Assembly: GCA_041687015.1 (NCBI GenBank)
Contig: JAWLCT010000013.1
Coordinates: 1-64,000, forward strand
DNA length: 64,000 nucleotides
Direction: 5' to 3'
Source: JALOAT01 sp041687015
GTDB taxonomy: Bacteria > Pseudomonadota > Gammaproteobacteria > Thiohalomonadales > Thiohalomonadaceae
Position 1 is the first letter of the stretch. Each line of letters opens with the position of its first letter. Under the pieces are notes generated by a model, which was not told the origin of the DNA, did no database searches, and was given only the letters and a program-made list of their open reading frames with translations. Shown here in pieces: positions 6,710 through 15,344 of this stretch. Position numbers and translations under genes: made by a program.

Positions 6710-8809
6710 ATGGCTGAAGTGAATACCGCTGGCGTTTTGACCTTCGTGCGCACCATGAGCCGCAACGGGCTCGGGGCGCCGCTGGTCGTGGTGATGCTGC
6801 TGGCCATGGTGGTGGTGCCGCTGCCGCCGTTTCTGCTGGACGTGTTCTTCACCTTCAACATCGCGCTGTCGCTGATCATCCTGCTGGTGTCCATCTATGC
6901 GCTGCGGCCGCTGGACTTCGCGGTCTTTCCCACCATCCTGCTCATCGCCACGCTGCTGCGTCTGGCGCTGAACGTGGCGTCCACCCGTGTGGTGCTGCTG
7001 GAGGGACATCAGGGTACGGGCGCTGCGGGTCAGGTGATCGAGTCCTTCGGCGAGTTCGTGGTGGGCGGTAATTACGCCGTCGGCCTGGTGGTCTTCATCA
7101 TTCTGGTGATCATCAACTTCGTGGTGGTGACCAAGGGCGCGGGACGTATTGCCGAGGTGTCCGCCCGCTTCACCCTGGACGCGATGCCGGGCAAGCAGAT
7201 GGCCATCGATGCCGACCTCAACGCCGGACTCATCGACCAGGACGAGGCGCGCAAACGGCGTGCCGAGGTGGGCCGTGAAGCGGACTTTTACGGGGCCATG
7301 GACGGTGCCAGCAAGTTCGTGCGCGGCGATGCCGTGGCCGGCATCCTCATCACGGTCATCAACATCATCGGCGGCTTGTCCATCGGCATGCTGCAACACG
7401 AGCTGAGCGCCGGCGATGCAGCGCAGATCTACGCCCTGCTGACCATCGGTGACGGTCTGGTGGCGCAGATCCCCTCGCTGGTTCTGTCCACGGCGGCGGG
7501 CATCATCGTCACGCGCGTGTCCGCCTCCGAAGCGATGGGCGATCAGGTGGCGGGCCAGTTGCTCAGCGATCCGCGTGCCCTGGCGGTCACCGCCGGCTTG
7601 CTGGGTATCATGGGCATCATCCCGGGCATGCCGAATTTCCCCTTCCTGCTGCTCGCCACTGCGGCTGGCGGCGGCGCCTGGTGGCTCGATCGGCGCCGCA
7701 AGCAGCGCGCCGCTGACGAGGCCGCTGCGGAGGCCCAACCCGCGCCGCCGCCGCCCGGCCCGGAAACCCGCGAGCTCACCTGGGACGACGTGCCACTGGT
7801 GGACCCCATCGGCCTGGAGGTGGGTTACCGCCTGATTCCCCTGGTAGACAAGGCCCAGGGCGGGCAACTCATGCCGCGCATCAAGGGCGTACGCAAGAAG
7901 CTGTCCCAGGAGCTGGGCTTCCTGGTCCCGGCGGTGCACATCCGCGACAACCTGGATTTGGCGCCCAACGCCTATCGCATCACCCTGCTGGGCGTCACCG
8001 TGGGCGAGGCGGAGATCCATCCGGACCGCGAAATGGCCATCAACCCCGGGCAGGTGTACGGCGAAGTGCAGGGGCTGCACGGCAAGGACCCGGCCTTCGG
8101 CCTGGAAGCCGTGTGGATCGAACCCCGTTTCAAGGACCAGGCCCAGAGCCTGGGCTATACGGTGGTCGATCCGACCACGGTGGTGGCCACGCACTTGTCC
8201 CAGATCATCCAGACCCACGCCCACGAACTGCTGGGCCACGACGAGGTGCAACAGCTGCTGCAACAGCTGGCCAAGGGCGCACCCAAGCTGGTGGAAGACC
8301 TGGTCCCCAAGATGCTGCCCTTGAGCGTGGTCGTGCGTGTGCTGCAGAGCCTGCTTGCAGAGGGCATTCCCATCCGCGACATGCGTACCATCGCCGAAAC
8401 CCTGGCGGAGCAGGCCCCCCGTACCCAGAACGCCGGGCTTTTGACGGCCGGTGTCCGCGCCGCACTCTCCCGGATGATTATTCAGAAAATCAACGGGTTG
8501 GCGAGCGATCTCCAGGTCATTACTTTGGCGCCGGAGTTGGAACAGATATTGCTGAGGAGCGTACAGGCGTCAGACGACGGAGGCGGTGGCCTGGAACCGG
8601 GCCTCGCCGAGCGTCTCCACCAGGGCCTGTCGGAAACGGCAAAGGCTCAGGAGATGGCGGGCCGGCCGGCGGTACTGCTGGTGTCCGGTCCGATCCGCGA
8701 ACTGCTCGCCCGGTTTGTGAAACATACGATTCCGCAGCTCCATGTACTGGCGTACAACGAAGTACCGGAAAGCATGCAGCTACGAATCGTCGGCACGATA
8801 GGCAACTGA
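6710..8809 (+). CDS. flhA: Flagellar export apparatus protein FlhA
   Basis: Large export gate protein; its cytoplasmic nonamer ring receives chaperone-substrate complexes. 699 aa: about eight transmembrane helices in residues 20-320 with the conserved FHIPEP-type segment around TFNIALSLIILLVSIYALRP and DFAVFPTILLIATLLRLALN, a Pro/Ala-rich linker at about 325-350, and a soluble C-terminal domain. The Shine-Dalgarno before the ATG is poor (CCCAGGACC), and the gene is preceded by a repeat element, so its expression relative to flhB may depend on that structure (inference). Confidence 0.97.
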   Translation: MAEVNTAGVLTFVRTMSRNGLGAPLVVVMLLAMVVVPLPPFLLDVFFTFNIALSLIILLVSIYALRPLDFAVFPTILLIATLLRLALNVASTRVVLLEGHQGTGAAGQVIESFGEFVVGGNYAVGLVVFIILVIINFVVVTKGAGRIAEVSARFTLDAMPGKQMAIDADLNAGLIDQDEARKRRAEVGREADFYGAMDGASKFVRGDAVAGILITVINIIGGLSIGMLQHELSAGDAAQIYALLTIGDGLVAQIPSLVLSTAAGIIVTRVSASEAMGDQVAGQLLSDPRALAVTAGLLGIMGIIPGMPNFPFLLLATAAGGGAWWLDRRRKQRAADEAAAEAQPAPPPPGPETRELTWDDVPLVDPIGLEVGYRLIPLVDKAQGGQLMPRIKGVRKKLSQELGFLVPAVHIRDNLDLAPNAYRITLLGVTVGEAEIHPDREMAINPGQVYGEVQGLHGKDPAFGLEAVWIEPRFKDQAQSLGYTVVDPTTVVATHLSQIIQTHAHELLGHDEVQQLLQQLAKGAPKLVEDLVPKMLPLSVVVRVLQSLLAEGIPIRDMRTIAETLAEQAPRTQNAGLLTAGVRAALSRMIIQKINGLASDLQVITLAPELEQILLRSVQASDDGGGGLEPGLAERLHQGLSETAKAQEMAGRPAVLLVSGPIRELLARFVKHTIPQLHVLAYNEVPESMQLRIVGTIGN

Positions 8810-8858
8810 CCCGCTACCGACCCGGCTTCCCGGCGGCGGGGTGACGAGGGCTGCTGGG

Positions 8859-10148
8859 ATGAAGATCAAACGCTATTTCGCCGCCGACATGCGTCAGGCG
8901 CTGCAAAGGGTCCGCGAGGAACAGGGACCGGATGCAGTGATCCTGTCCAACCGCAGGACCGATGGTGGGGTCGAAATCGTGGCTGCCGTGGATTACGACG
9001 AGGCACTGGTGGAAGGCATGGCCCGCGACGAGTCCTGTGCCAGCCCGGTGGCGCCACCGTTGCCGAAAGCCGCGGCCGCCAGGCCGGCGGCCCCTGACCG
9101 TGCGTCTCCGCAAGCCGATCCGGCCTCTCGGCCCACCGCGGCCCGGCCGTCGCGGGTGGAAACCGCGCGCCGCAGTGCCGATGCCGCCGACCACCGCATC
9201 GTCTGGTCCCAGGACCCGGCCATCACCGCCATGCGCAACGAGCTCAAGATGCTGCGCGGCCTGGTGGAGACCCAGCTTACCGGGCTCGCCTGGAGCGAAG
9301 TACGCGAGCATCAGCCGATGCGCGCCCAGGTGCTGGAGCGGCTCACGCGTCTGGGCCTCGCCGCCGGGCTGTGCCAGGAACTGGCTGACAGGGTGCGTTA
9401 TCAGGATGACGCCGAGCACAATTGGCGTCAGGCCCTGGGCCAACTGGCGCGTCGCATCCCGGTGACCGATGACGACATTCTCACCCACGGCGGTGTGGTG
9501 GCCCTGGTCGGGCCCACCGGCGTGGGCAAGACCACCTCCGTGGCCAAGCTCGCCGCCCGCTACACCCTGCGCCACGGCCCCGATCGCGTGGCGCTCATCA
9601 CCACGGATTCCTATCGCATCGGCGCCCAGCAGCAGTTGCGCACCTTCGGGCGGCTGCTGAATGCGCCGGTGTTCGTGGCGAATGATGCCGCGGAACTGGC
9701 GCGCCTGCTCGAAACCCTGCGCGACCGTTCGCTGGTGCTCATCGATACCGCGGGCACCAGTCAGCGCGACGTGCGGCTGGCGGAGCAGGCGGCGATGCTG
9801 CGCGGTGCGGGCGGCATGGTGCGCACCTACGTGGTGCTCTCGGCCACCACCCAGCGCAAGGCATTGGAGGAGACCGTGCGCGCGTTTGGTAATATCGCCC
9901 TGGACGGCTGTCTGCTCACCAAGCTCGATGAGACCGCCAGCCTCGGTGAAGCCCTTTCCGTGGTGGCGCAGCGGCAGTTGCCGGTCGCCTATGTCTCCGA
10001 TGGCCAGCGCGTTCCGGAAGACCTGCAGACCGCGCGCGCCAATAACCTGGTGACGCGCAGCGTGGGACTGATGCGCCACAGCGACGCCCCGGGGGAGGAG
10101 GCGCTGGCGTTCAGCTTCGGAGGACTGGTGAGCAACGCCCATGGCTAA
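8859..10148 (+). CDS. flhF: Flagellar biosynthesis SRP-like GTPase FlhF
   Basis: SRP-family GTPase that marks the cell pole for flagellar assembly. 429 aa with a basic N-terminal B domain beginning MKIKRYFAADMRQAL, a Pro/Ala-rich linker (about 70-110), and NG domains carrying the P-loop GPTGVGKT at residues 218-225, a DTAG motif and a TKLDE motif. The ATG at 8859 was chosen over an upstream one at 8841 because the family starts with MKIKR. It overlaps flhG by eight bases. Confidence 0.96.
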   Translation: MKIKRYFAADMRQALQRVREEQGPDAVILSNRRTDGGVEIVAAVDYDEALVEGMARDESCASPVAPPLPKAAAARPAAPDRASPQADPASRPTAARPSRVETARRSADAADHRIVWSQDPAITAMRNELKMLRGLVETQLTGLAWSEVREHQPMRAQVLERLTRLGLAAGLCQELADRVRYQDDAEHNWRQALGQLARRIPVTDDDILTHGGVVALVGPTGVGKTTSVAKLAARYTLRHGPDRVALITTDSYRIGAQQQLRTFGRLLNAPVFVANDAAELARLLETLRDRSLVLIDTAGTSQRDVRLAEQAAMLRGAGGMVRTYVVLSATTQRKALEETVRAFGNIALDGCLLTKLDETASLGEALSVVAQRQLPVAYVSDGQRVPEDLQTARANNLVTRSVGLMRHSDAPGEEALAFSFGGLVSNAHG

Positions 10149-11025
10149 CTACGATCAAGCGGAAGGACTGCGACGCATGACCAAACCACGCCCTGTGCGT
10201 GTGATAACCGTGGCGAGCGGCAAGGGGGGCGTGGGCAAGACCAACGTCTCGGTGAACCTGGCGACCGCGTTTGCCAAACGTGGGCGCAAGGCCATGATCA
10301 TGGACGCCGACCTGGGACTCGCCAACGTGGACGTGGTGCTCGGCCTGCACCCGACCCACAACCTGTCGCACGTGTTGAGCGGCGAGCGCCGCCTCGAGGA
10401 AATCATCGTGGACGCCCCTGGCGGCATCCAGGTGATTCCGGCGTCTTCCGGCCTGCAACGCATGGCGGAACTCAGCCCGGCCGAGCACGCCGGCCTCATT
10501 CGCGCATTTTCCGAGCTCACCACGGAAGTCGACGTGCTCATCGTGGATTCCGCCGCGGGCATTTCCGACAGCGTGGTGTCGTTCAGCAAGGCCGCCCAGG
10601 AAGTGATCGTGGTGGTGTGCGATGAGCCCGCGTCCATTACCGACGCCTATGCGCTCATCAAGCTGCTCAACCGCGAGCACGGCATGCGGCGCTTCCATAT
10701 TCTTCCGAACATGGCTCACTCGCCCCAGGAAGGCCGCGAACTGTTTCAGAAGATGGTCAAGGTCACCGACCGTTTTCTCGACGAGGTGGTGCTCAACCAC
10801 CTGGGCAGCATCCCGTATGACGAGCACATGCGCAAAGCGGTCAAGCGCCAGCGTGCCGTGGTGGAAGTCTTTCCGCGCAGCCCGGCGGCGCAGGCCTTTG
10901 AGTCGTTGGCCGAGCGCATCGAAGCCTGGCCGATGCCCAGCGTGCGCGGCGGTTATCTGGAATTTTTCATGGAGCGACTGGTTCAGGGTGCAGGCGGCGA
11001 GGATCCCCTGAGGGCCTTGTTATGA
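10141..11025 (+). CDS. flhG: Flagellar number regulator FlhG (FleN), MinD-like ATPase
   Basis: P-loop ATPase that limits the number of polar flagella, by acting on FlhF and, in Pseudomonas, on FleQ. 294 aa with the deviant Walker A GKGGVGKT at about residues 27-34, DADLGLANVDV following, and the hydrophobic C-terminus typical of membrane-binding MinD relatives. The ATG at 10141 overlaps the flhF end; an internal ATG at 10177 is possible. The stop overlaps fliA by four bases. Confidence 0.94.
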   Translation: MANYDQAEGLRRMTKPRPVRVITVASGKGGVGKTNVSVNLATAFAKRGRKAMIMDADLGLANVDVVLGLHPTHNLSHVLSGERRLEEIIVDAPGGIQVIPASSGLQRMAELSPAEHAGLIRAFSELTTEVDVLIVDSAAGISDSVVSFSKAAQEVIVVVCDEPASITDAYALIKLLNREHGMRRFHILPNMAHSPQEGRELFQKMVKVTDRFLDEVVLNHLGSIPYDEHMRKAVKRQRAVVEVFPRSPAAQAFESLAERIEAWPMPSVRGGYLEFFMERLVQGAGGEDPLRALL

Positions 11026-11738
11026 CCATCCTGGCCGCCTACGCCTCTGCCAACGCCGGTTCCCTCAACGACCGTGTGGAACACTATGCGCCGCTGGTGA
11101 AGCGTATTGCCCACCACCTCATGGGCAGGTTGCCGCAATCGGTACAGGTGGATGACCTGGTGCAGGCCGGCATGATTGGGTTGCTCGAAGCACTCAAACA
11201 TTACGACGACACCCATGGCGCCAGCTTCGAGACCTATGCAGGTATCCGCATTCGCGGCGCCATGCTTGATGAAGTCCGCCGCAACGACTGGGCACCGCGC
11301 TCGGTGCATCGCAAGGCGCGCCTGGTGGCCGAGGCGGTGCGCATCGTCGAGTCGCGCGAAGGGCGCGAGGCGAGCCCGCGCGAAATTGCCGCAGAACTGG
11401 AGATTCCCCTAGACGAATATTACGACCTGCTAACGGACGCCAGCGGTCATCGCTTTTTCAGTCTCGACGACACGGGGGCGGGGGACAGTCCCATCGTCGA
11501 ACACATCCCGGATGAACATGCCGGCGTGGTCGACGGCATCGAATGCGAGGAGTTCCAGAGCGCTCTTGCCACGGCCATTGCCGGCTTGCCCGAACGCGAA
11601 CGCCTGGTCATGGCGCTCTATTACGACCAGGAGCTCAATTTGAAGGAAATCGGTGCCGTGCTCGGCGTGACCGAATCGCGGGTATGTCAGATCCACAGCC
11701 AGGCGCTGCTGCGCCTGCGCGCGCGTCTCGCCGGTTAG
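11022..11738 (+). CDS. fliA: RNA polymerase sigma factor for flagellar operons FliA (sigma-28)
   Basis: Alternative sigma factor for late flagellar and chemotaxis genes. 238 aa with region 2 (DDLVQAGMIGLLEALKHYD and RIRGAMLDEVRRNDWAPR), region 3 and a region 4 helix-turn-helix (ESRVCQIHSQALLRLRARL). It overlaps flhG (ATGA) and is probably translated from the same message. I found no clear FliA-type promoter ahead of cheY downstream. Confidence 0.97.
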   Translation: MTILAAYASANAGSLNDRVEHYAPLVKRIAHHLMGRLPQSVQVDDLVQAGMIGLLEALKHYDDTHGASFETYAGIRIRGAMLDEVRRNDWAPRSVHRKARLVAEAVRIVESREGREASPREIAAELEIPLDEYYDLLTDASGHRFFSLDDTGAGDSPIVEHIPDEHAGVVDGIECEEFQSALATAIAGLPERERLVMALYYDQELNLKEIGAVLGVTESRVCQIHSQALLRLRARLAG

Positions 11739-11861
11739 GCAACGGTGCCGCGTAACAGGTGGAACGGTACGCCACGAAAATCGGTATGATTGGATTCATT
11801 ATTCCGCCGCGTCCTGCGCGGTGTGCCGGCTGGGCCGGCTGAGTTTCATCGGGAGGCTGTC

Positions 11862-12251
11862 TTGGACAAGAACATCAAGATTCTCATCGTGGACGACTTT
11901 TCCACGATGCGCCGCATCATAAAAAACCTGCTGCGCGATCTCGGCTACAACAACACCAGTGAGGCCGACGACGGACTCACCGCCTTGCCCATGCTGCAAG
12001 GCGGTAATTTCGATCTGCTCATCACCGACTGGAACATGCCCGGCATGCAGGGCATCGACCTATTGCGTGCGGTGCGTGCCGATCCCAAACTCGCCACGCT
12101 GCCGGTCATGATGGTCACTGCCGAACAAAAACGCGAACAGATCATCGAGGCGGCCAAGGCCGGGGTCAACGGCTATATCGTCAAGCCGTTCACGGCGCAG
12201 ACCCTGAAGGAAAAACTGGAAAAGATTTTCGAGCGCGTCGAGGCCAAATAG
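11862..12251 (+). CDS. cheY: Chemotaxis response regulator CheY
   Basis: Single-domain response regulator that binds FliM when phosphorylated. 129 aa from a TTG start at 11862, chosen because GGGAGG lies five bases upstream and the product then begins MDKNIKILIVDDFSTMRRI, the family N-terminus. The acidic pocket D11/D12, phospho-acceptor D56 in ITDWNMPG and the lysine in YIVKPF are present. The frame is open upstream to an ATG at 11790, but that adds a non-conserved leader. A 123-base gap separates it from fliA. Confidence 0.95.
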   Translation: MDKNIKILIVDDFSTMRRIIKNLLRDLGYNNTSEADDGLTALPMLQGGNFDLLITDWNMPGMQGIDLLRAVRADPKLATLPVMMVTAEQKREQIIEAAKAGVNGYIVKPFTAQTLKEKLEKIFERVEAK

Positions 12252-12273
12252 GTCTCGCGAACGGAGTGGTTTG

Positions 12274-13017
12274 ATGGCCAACGATACCAGCGTTCTGCAC
12301 AACGACTACGTGGAACGCACGCGCGAGATGATGCGCCAGATGGAGCAGGGCAATGAAGTCGAAGCGGCGCGCCTGCTCGATGAACTCGTGCGCCTGCGCG
12401 AAGACAGCCTGTTTCGTGAACTCGGCAAATTGACGCGCGATTTCCACGAAGCCTTGAACAATTTCCGGCTGGACTCACGCCTGGCCGACATCGCCGAGCA
12501 TGAGATTCCGGATGCGCGTGATCGCCTGTCCTACGTGATCTCCATGACCGAGCAGGCGGCCAACCGCACGCTCAGCGCCGTAGAAGATTCGCTGCCCGCT
12601 TGCGAAGCCCTGGAGTCCCGGGGCGCGGCCCTGCAGGAGCAGTGGGCACGTTTCACACGCCGCGAAATGGATGCGCAGGACTTTCGCAACCTGTCGCGCG
12701 ATCTTGAGGCATTCCTTTCCGCCACCCGAGAGGATCTGCCGCGCCTGCGGGCCAACCTGCAGGACGTCCTCATGGCGCAAGGATTCCAGGACCTCACCGG
12801 GCAGATCATTCGCCGGGTGATCACCCTGGTGGAAGAACTGGAACGCAACCTGGTGGAACTGGTGCGTATCTCCGGCCAGAAGCTGATTCAGCCGGCCGAA
12901 GAACAACAACCTGCGTCGGGTTCCGGGGTGCATGGCCCTGCTGTGCCGGGTCTGGATACCGGAACCGTCTCGGGCCAGGACGAAGTGGACGACTTGCTCT
13001 CAAGTCTCGGTTTCTGA
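12274..13017 (+). CDS. cheZ: CheY phosphatase CheZ
   Basis: Dephosphorylates CheY-P to reset the motor signal. 247 aa, mostly long helices with the conserved catalytic region (VLMAQGFQDLTGQIIRRVI), an Ala/Pro-type linker and a C-terminal CheY-binding peptide EVDDLLSSLGF. ACGGAG lies seven bases before the ATG. It sits 22 bases after cheY and ten bases before cheA, in the same operon. Confidence 0.95.
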   Translation: MANDTSVLHNDYVERTREMMRQMEQGNEVEAARLLDELVRLREDSLFRELGKLTRDFHEALNNFRLDSRLADIAEHEIPDARDRLSYVISMTEQAANRTLSAVEDSLPACEALESRGAALQEQWARFTRREMDAQDFRNLSRDLEAFLSATREDLPRLRANLQDVLMAQGFQDLTGQIIRRVITLVEELERNLVELVRISGQKLIQPAEEQQPASGSGVHGPAVPGLDTGTVSGQDEVDDLLSSLGF

Positions 13018-13027
13018 AGGTAAACAC

Positions 13028-15193
13028 ATGGCCTTGGACACAGATGACGAGATCCTCCAGGACTTCCTTGTCGAAGCGACGGAAATTCTCGAGAAGCTGA
13101 ACGAGCAACTGGTGGACCTGGAGCAGCGGCCGGACGATCACGAGCTGCTCAATGCGGTGTTCCGGGGCTTTCACACCATCAAAGGTGGCGCAGGCTTTCT
13201 CAACCTCACGCCGCTCGTGGACGTGTGCCATCGGGCCGAAGACGTCTTCAACCTGCTGCGCAGCGGGCAGAAGCAAGTCACCCCACAGCTCATGGACACC
13301 ATGCTGCCGGTGCTCGATGTGCTCAACGCCCAGTTCGACAACCTGCGCGCGGGCGACGAGCCCGACCCGGCCGATGCGGCGCTGTTGCAGGCACTCGAGG
13401 GCCTTAATCATCCGGACGGCGAAGCGACACAGGCGCCCGCCGAGGCACCGCCGCCAGCGGCCAGCGCACCGGCCGCGGCAGGACCAGCTGCCGCCGAGGT
13501 GGCGCCCGCCGCGTCGGCGGCACAGGACATGGTGAGCGGTGACATCACCGATGAGGAGTTCGAAGCCCTGCTCGACGCCCTCGAAACGCCCGCCGCCGGC
13601 GAGCAGGCGGCCGCGGCCGCGGCCGCCCCCGACACCGCCGACGGGGCGAATGACGAGATCACCGAGGAGGAATTCGAGGCCCTGCTGGATCAGTTGCACG
13701 GCAAGGGCAAGTTCACCGGCGTGCCTGCCGCCGCCGATAGCACGCCCGCCACCGGCACGGCCGCCGGCGACGAGATCACCGAAGAGGAATTCGAAGCCCT
13801 GCTCGATCAGCTGCACGGCAAGGGCAAATTCACCGGTGCACCCAAGAGTGCGGAAGCGGTGGTGCCTCCAACGCCTCCCGCACAGCCGGCGGTGCCGAAG
13901 CCTGCCGCTGCACCTGCACCTGCACCGGCGGCACCCGCGCCGCAACCGGCACGGGCGGCCAAGCCCGCCGCCGACGAGGAAAAGAAGGGCGGCGATCATG
14001 CCCAGCAGGAAACCTCGGTACGCGTCGACACCAAACGCCTCGATGACATCATGAATCTGGTGGGCGAACTGGTCCTGGTGCGCAACCGCCTTGCCACGCT
14101 GGCGCACGGCGCCGATGGCGCCAACCAGGGGCGCGAGGAAGTGGCCAAGACTGTCGCCAACCTGGACGTGGTCACCGGTGACCTGCAGGCAGCGGTCATG
14201 AAAACGCGCATGCAGCCCATCAAAAAGGTGTTCGGGCGTTTTCCGCGCGTAGTGCGCGACCTCGCCCGCAACATGAAAAAAGAAGTCAATCTCGTCCTCG
14301 AGGGCGAGGACACCGACCTCGACAAGAACCTGGTGGAAGCGCTTGCCGATCCGTTGGTGCACCTGGTACGCAACGCCGTGGACCACGGTATCGAACTGCC
14401 GGAGAAGCGCGAACAGGCAGGCAAACCCCGCACCGGCACGCTGCGGCTCTCTGCACAGCAGGAAGGCGATCACATCCTGCTGATCATCGAGGACGATGGC
14501 GCGGGCATGGACGCGGAAGTGCTGCGGCGCAAAGCGGTGGAGAAGGGCATGATGGATGCCGAGGCCGCCGCGCGCCTCGACGAAAAGGAGTGCTACCACC
14601 TCATCTTCGGCGCCGGTTTCTCCACCAAAACGGAGATCTCCGACGTGTCCGGTCGCGGTGTCGGCATGGATGTGGTGAAGACCCGCATCGCCCAGCTCAA
14701 CGGCATCGTGGACGTGGACTCGGCCTTGGGCAAGGGCACGCGCATCATCATCAAGGTGCCGCTGACCCTGGCCATCATGCCCACGCTGATGGTCAAACTG
14801 CGCGGCCAGACCTTCGCCCTGCCGCTGCCCAGCGTGAGCGAAATTTTCCACCTGGACCTCACCAAGACCAACATCGTGGACGGCAGGCGCGTGGTAGTGG
14901 TGCGCGAGAAGGCATTGCCGCTGTTCTATCTCACGCGCTGGCTGGTCAAGTCTGCCGCCAACGATTCCCTGCCCAATGAGGGCCATGTGGTCATGGTCCA
15001 TGTGGGCAACCAGCAGGTCGGATTTGTGGTGGATGAACTCATCGGCCAGGAGGAAGTGGTGATCAAGCCCCTGGGCGCGTTGCTGCACGGCACGCCGGGC
15101 CTGGCCGGCGCCACCATCACCGGCGACGGCCGCATCGCCCTGATCGTGGACGTCCCCAGCCTGCTCAAGGCCTACGGCCAGCGCCGACAGTAA
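13028..15193 (+). CDS. cheA: Chemotaxis histidine kinase CheA
   Basis: Receptor-coupled kinase that phosphorylates CheY and CheB. 721 aa: an HPt domain (about 1-105; phospho-acceptor H49 in GFHTIKGGAG), a long Ala/Pro-rich linker (about 135-350), a dimerisation helix pair (KRLDDIMNLVGELVLVRNRL), an HATPase domain with NAVDHG and GRGVGMDVV, and a C-terminal CheW-like domain. The linker holds three copies of an acidic motif DEITEEEFEALLDQLHGKG, at residues 172, 209 and 248. No typical P2 CheY-binding domain is visible; the repeats occupy its place. Confidence 0.96.
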   Translation: MALDTDDEILQDFLVEATEILEKLNEQLVDLEQRPDDHELLNAVFRGFHTIKGGAGFLNLTPLVDVCHRAEDVFNLLRSGQKQVTPQLMDTMLPVLDVLNAQFDNLRAGDEPDPADAALLQALEGLNHPDGEATQAPAEAPPPAASAPAAAGPAAAEVAPAASAAQDMVSGDITDEEFEALLDALETPAAGEQAAAAAAAPDTADGANDEITEEEFEALLDQLHGKGKFTGVPAAADSTPATGTAAGDEITEEEFEALLDQLHGKGKFTGAPKSAEAVVPPTPPAQPAVPKPAAAPAPAPAAPAPQPARAAKPAADEEKKGGDHAQQETSVRVDTKRLDDIMNLVGELVLVRNRLATLAHGADGANQGREEVAKTVANLDVVTGDLQAAVMKTRMQPIKKVFGRFPRVVRDLARNMKKEVNLVLEGEDTDLDKNLVEALADPLVHLVRNAVDHGIELPEKREQAGKPRTGTLRLSAQQEGDHILLIIEDDGAGMDAEVLRRKAVEKGMMDAEAAARLDEKECYHLIFGAGFSTKTEISDVSGRGVGMDVVKTRIAQLNGIVDVDSALGKGTRIIIKVPLTLAIMPTLMVKLRGQTFALPLPSVSEIFHLDLTKTNIVDGRRVVVVREKALPLFYLTRWLVKSAANDSLPNEGHVVMVHVGNQQVGFVVDELIGQEEVVIKPLGALLHGTPGLAGATITGDGRIALIVDVPSLLKAYGQRRQ
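13541..13837 (+). repeat. Three in-frame repeats in the cheA linker
   Basis: Three units begin at 13541, 13652 and 13769. The second and third are 69 bases and nearly identical (differing mainly at third positions); the first is shorter and diverged. Each encodes an acidic helix-like stretch, EEFEALLDQLHGKGKFTG in the later two. They are spaced by low-complexity Ala/Pro sequence. Confidence 0.9.
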
Positions 15194-15216
15194 GCATCGA
15201 CATGATGCCAATGAAT

Positions 15217-15318
15217 AAAAAGACAGCAATCACGGAGGCCACGGCGGGTCACGGAGACGGGGAATCACTTTCCTCCGTGGCCCTCCGTGGCCTCCGTGGT
15301 CCATGGCTTTTTTCTCTG
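15217..15318 (+). repeat. Inverted-repeat element between cheA and cheB (CACGGAG units)
   Basis: The left arm (15217-15260) reads AAAAAGACAGCAATCACGG with CACGGAG units; the right arm (15271-15312) has CTCCGTG four times, then GTCCATGGCTTTTTT. The loop is only about ten bases. The unit differs from the flagellar copies (GGA in place of GGG), yet both arms carry the same variant. cheB starts 27 bases after the element with its own AGGAAGAAAGG ribosome-binding site. Confidence 0.9.
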
Positions 15319-15344
15319 GCGGAATAGGAAGAAAGGTTTAACGG

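Noticed and set aside
6518..8263. A minus-strand frame of 581 codons opposite flhA running into the repeat element
   Set aside because: Shadow of flhA. Its end reads the repeat as a (P)RVPRVPRG peptide, a typical artefact of these repeats.
8821..8840. A possible second sigma-54 site before flhF
   Set aside because: GG and GC are ten bases apart, but the flanking bases do not fit TGGCAC/TTGCW.
11785..11790. TATGAT as a -10 promoter element for cheY
   Set aside because: No -35 at a suitable distance and no FliA-type consensus; too weak to list.
12821..15229. An 802-codon open frame on the minus strand opposite cheA
   Set aside because: It is the antisense shadow of cheA. High GC keeps stops rare in that frame; the product is His/Gly/Ala-rich low complexity with no domain.
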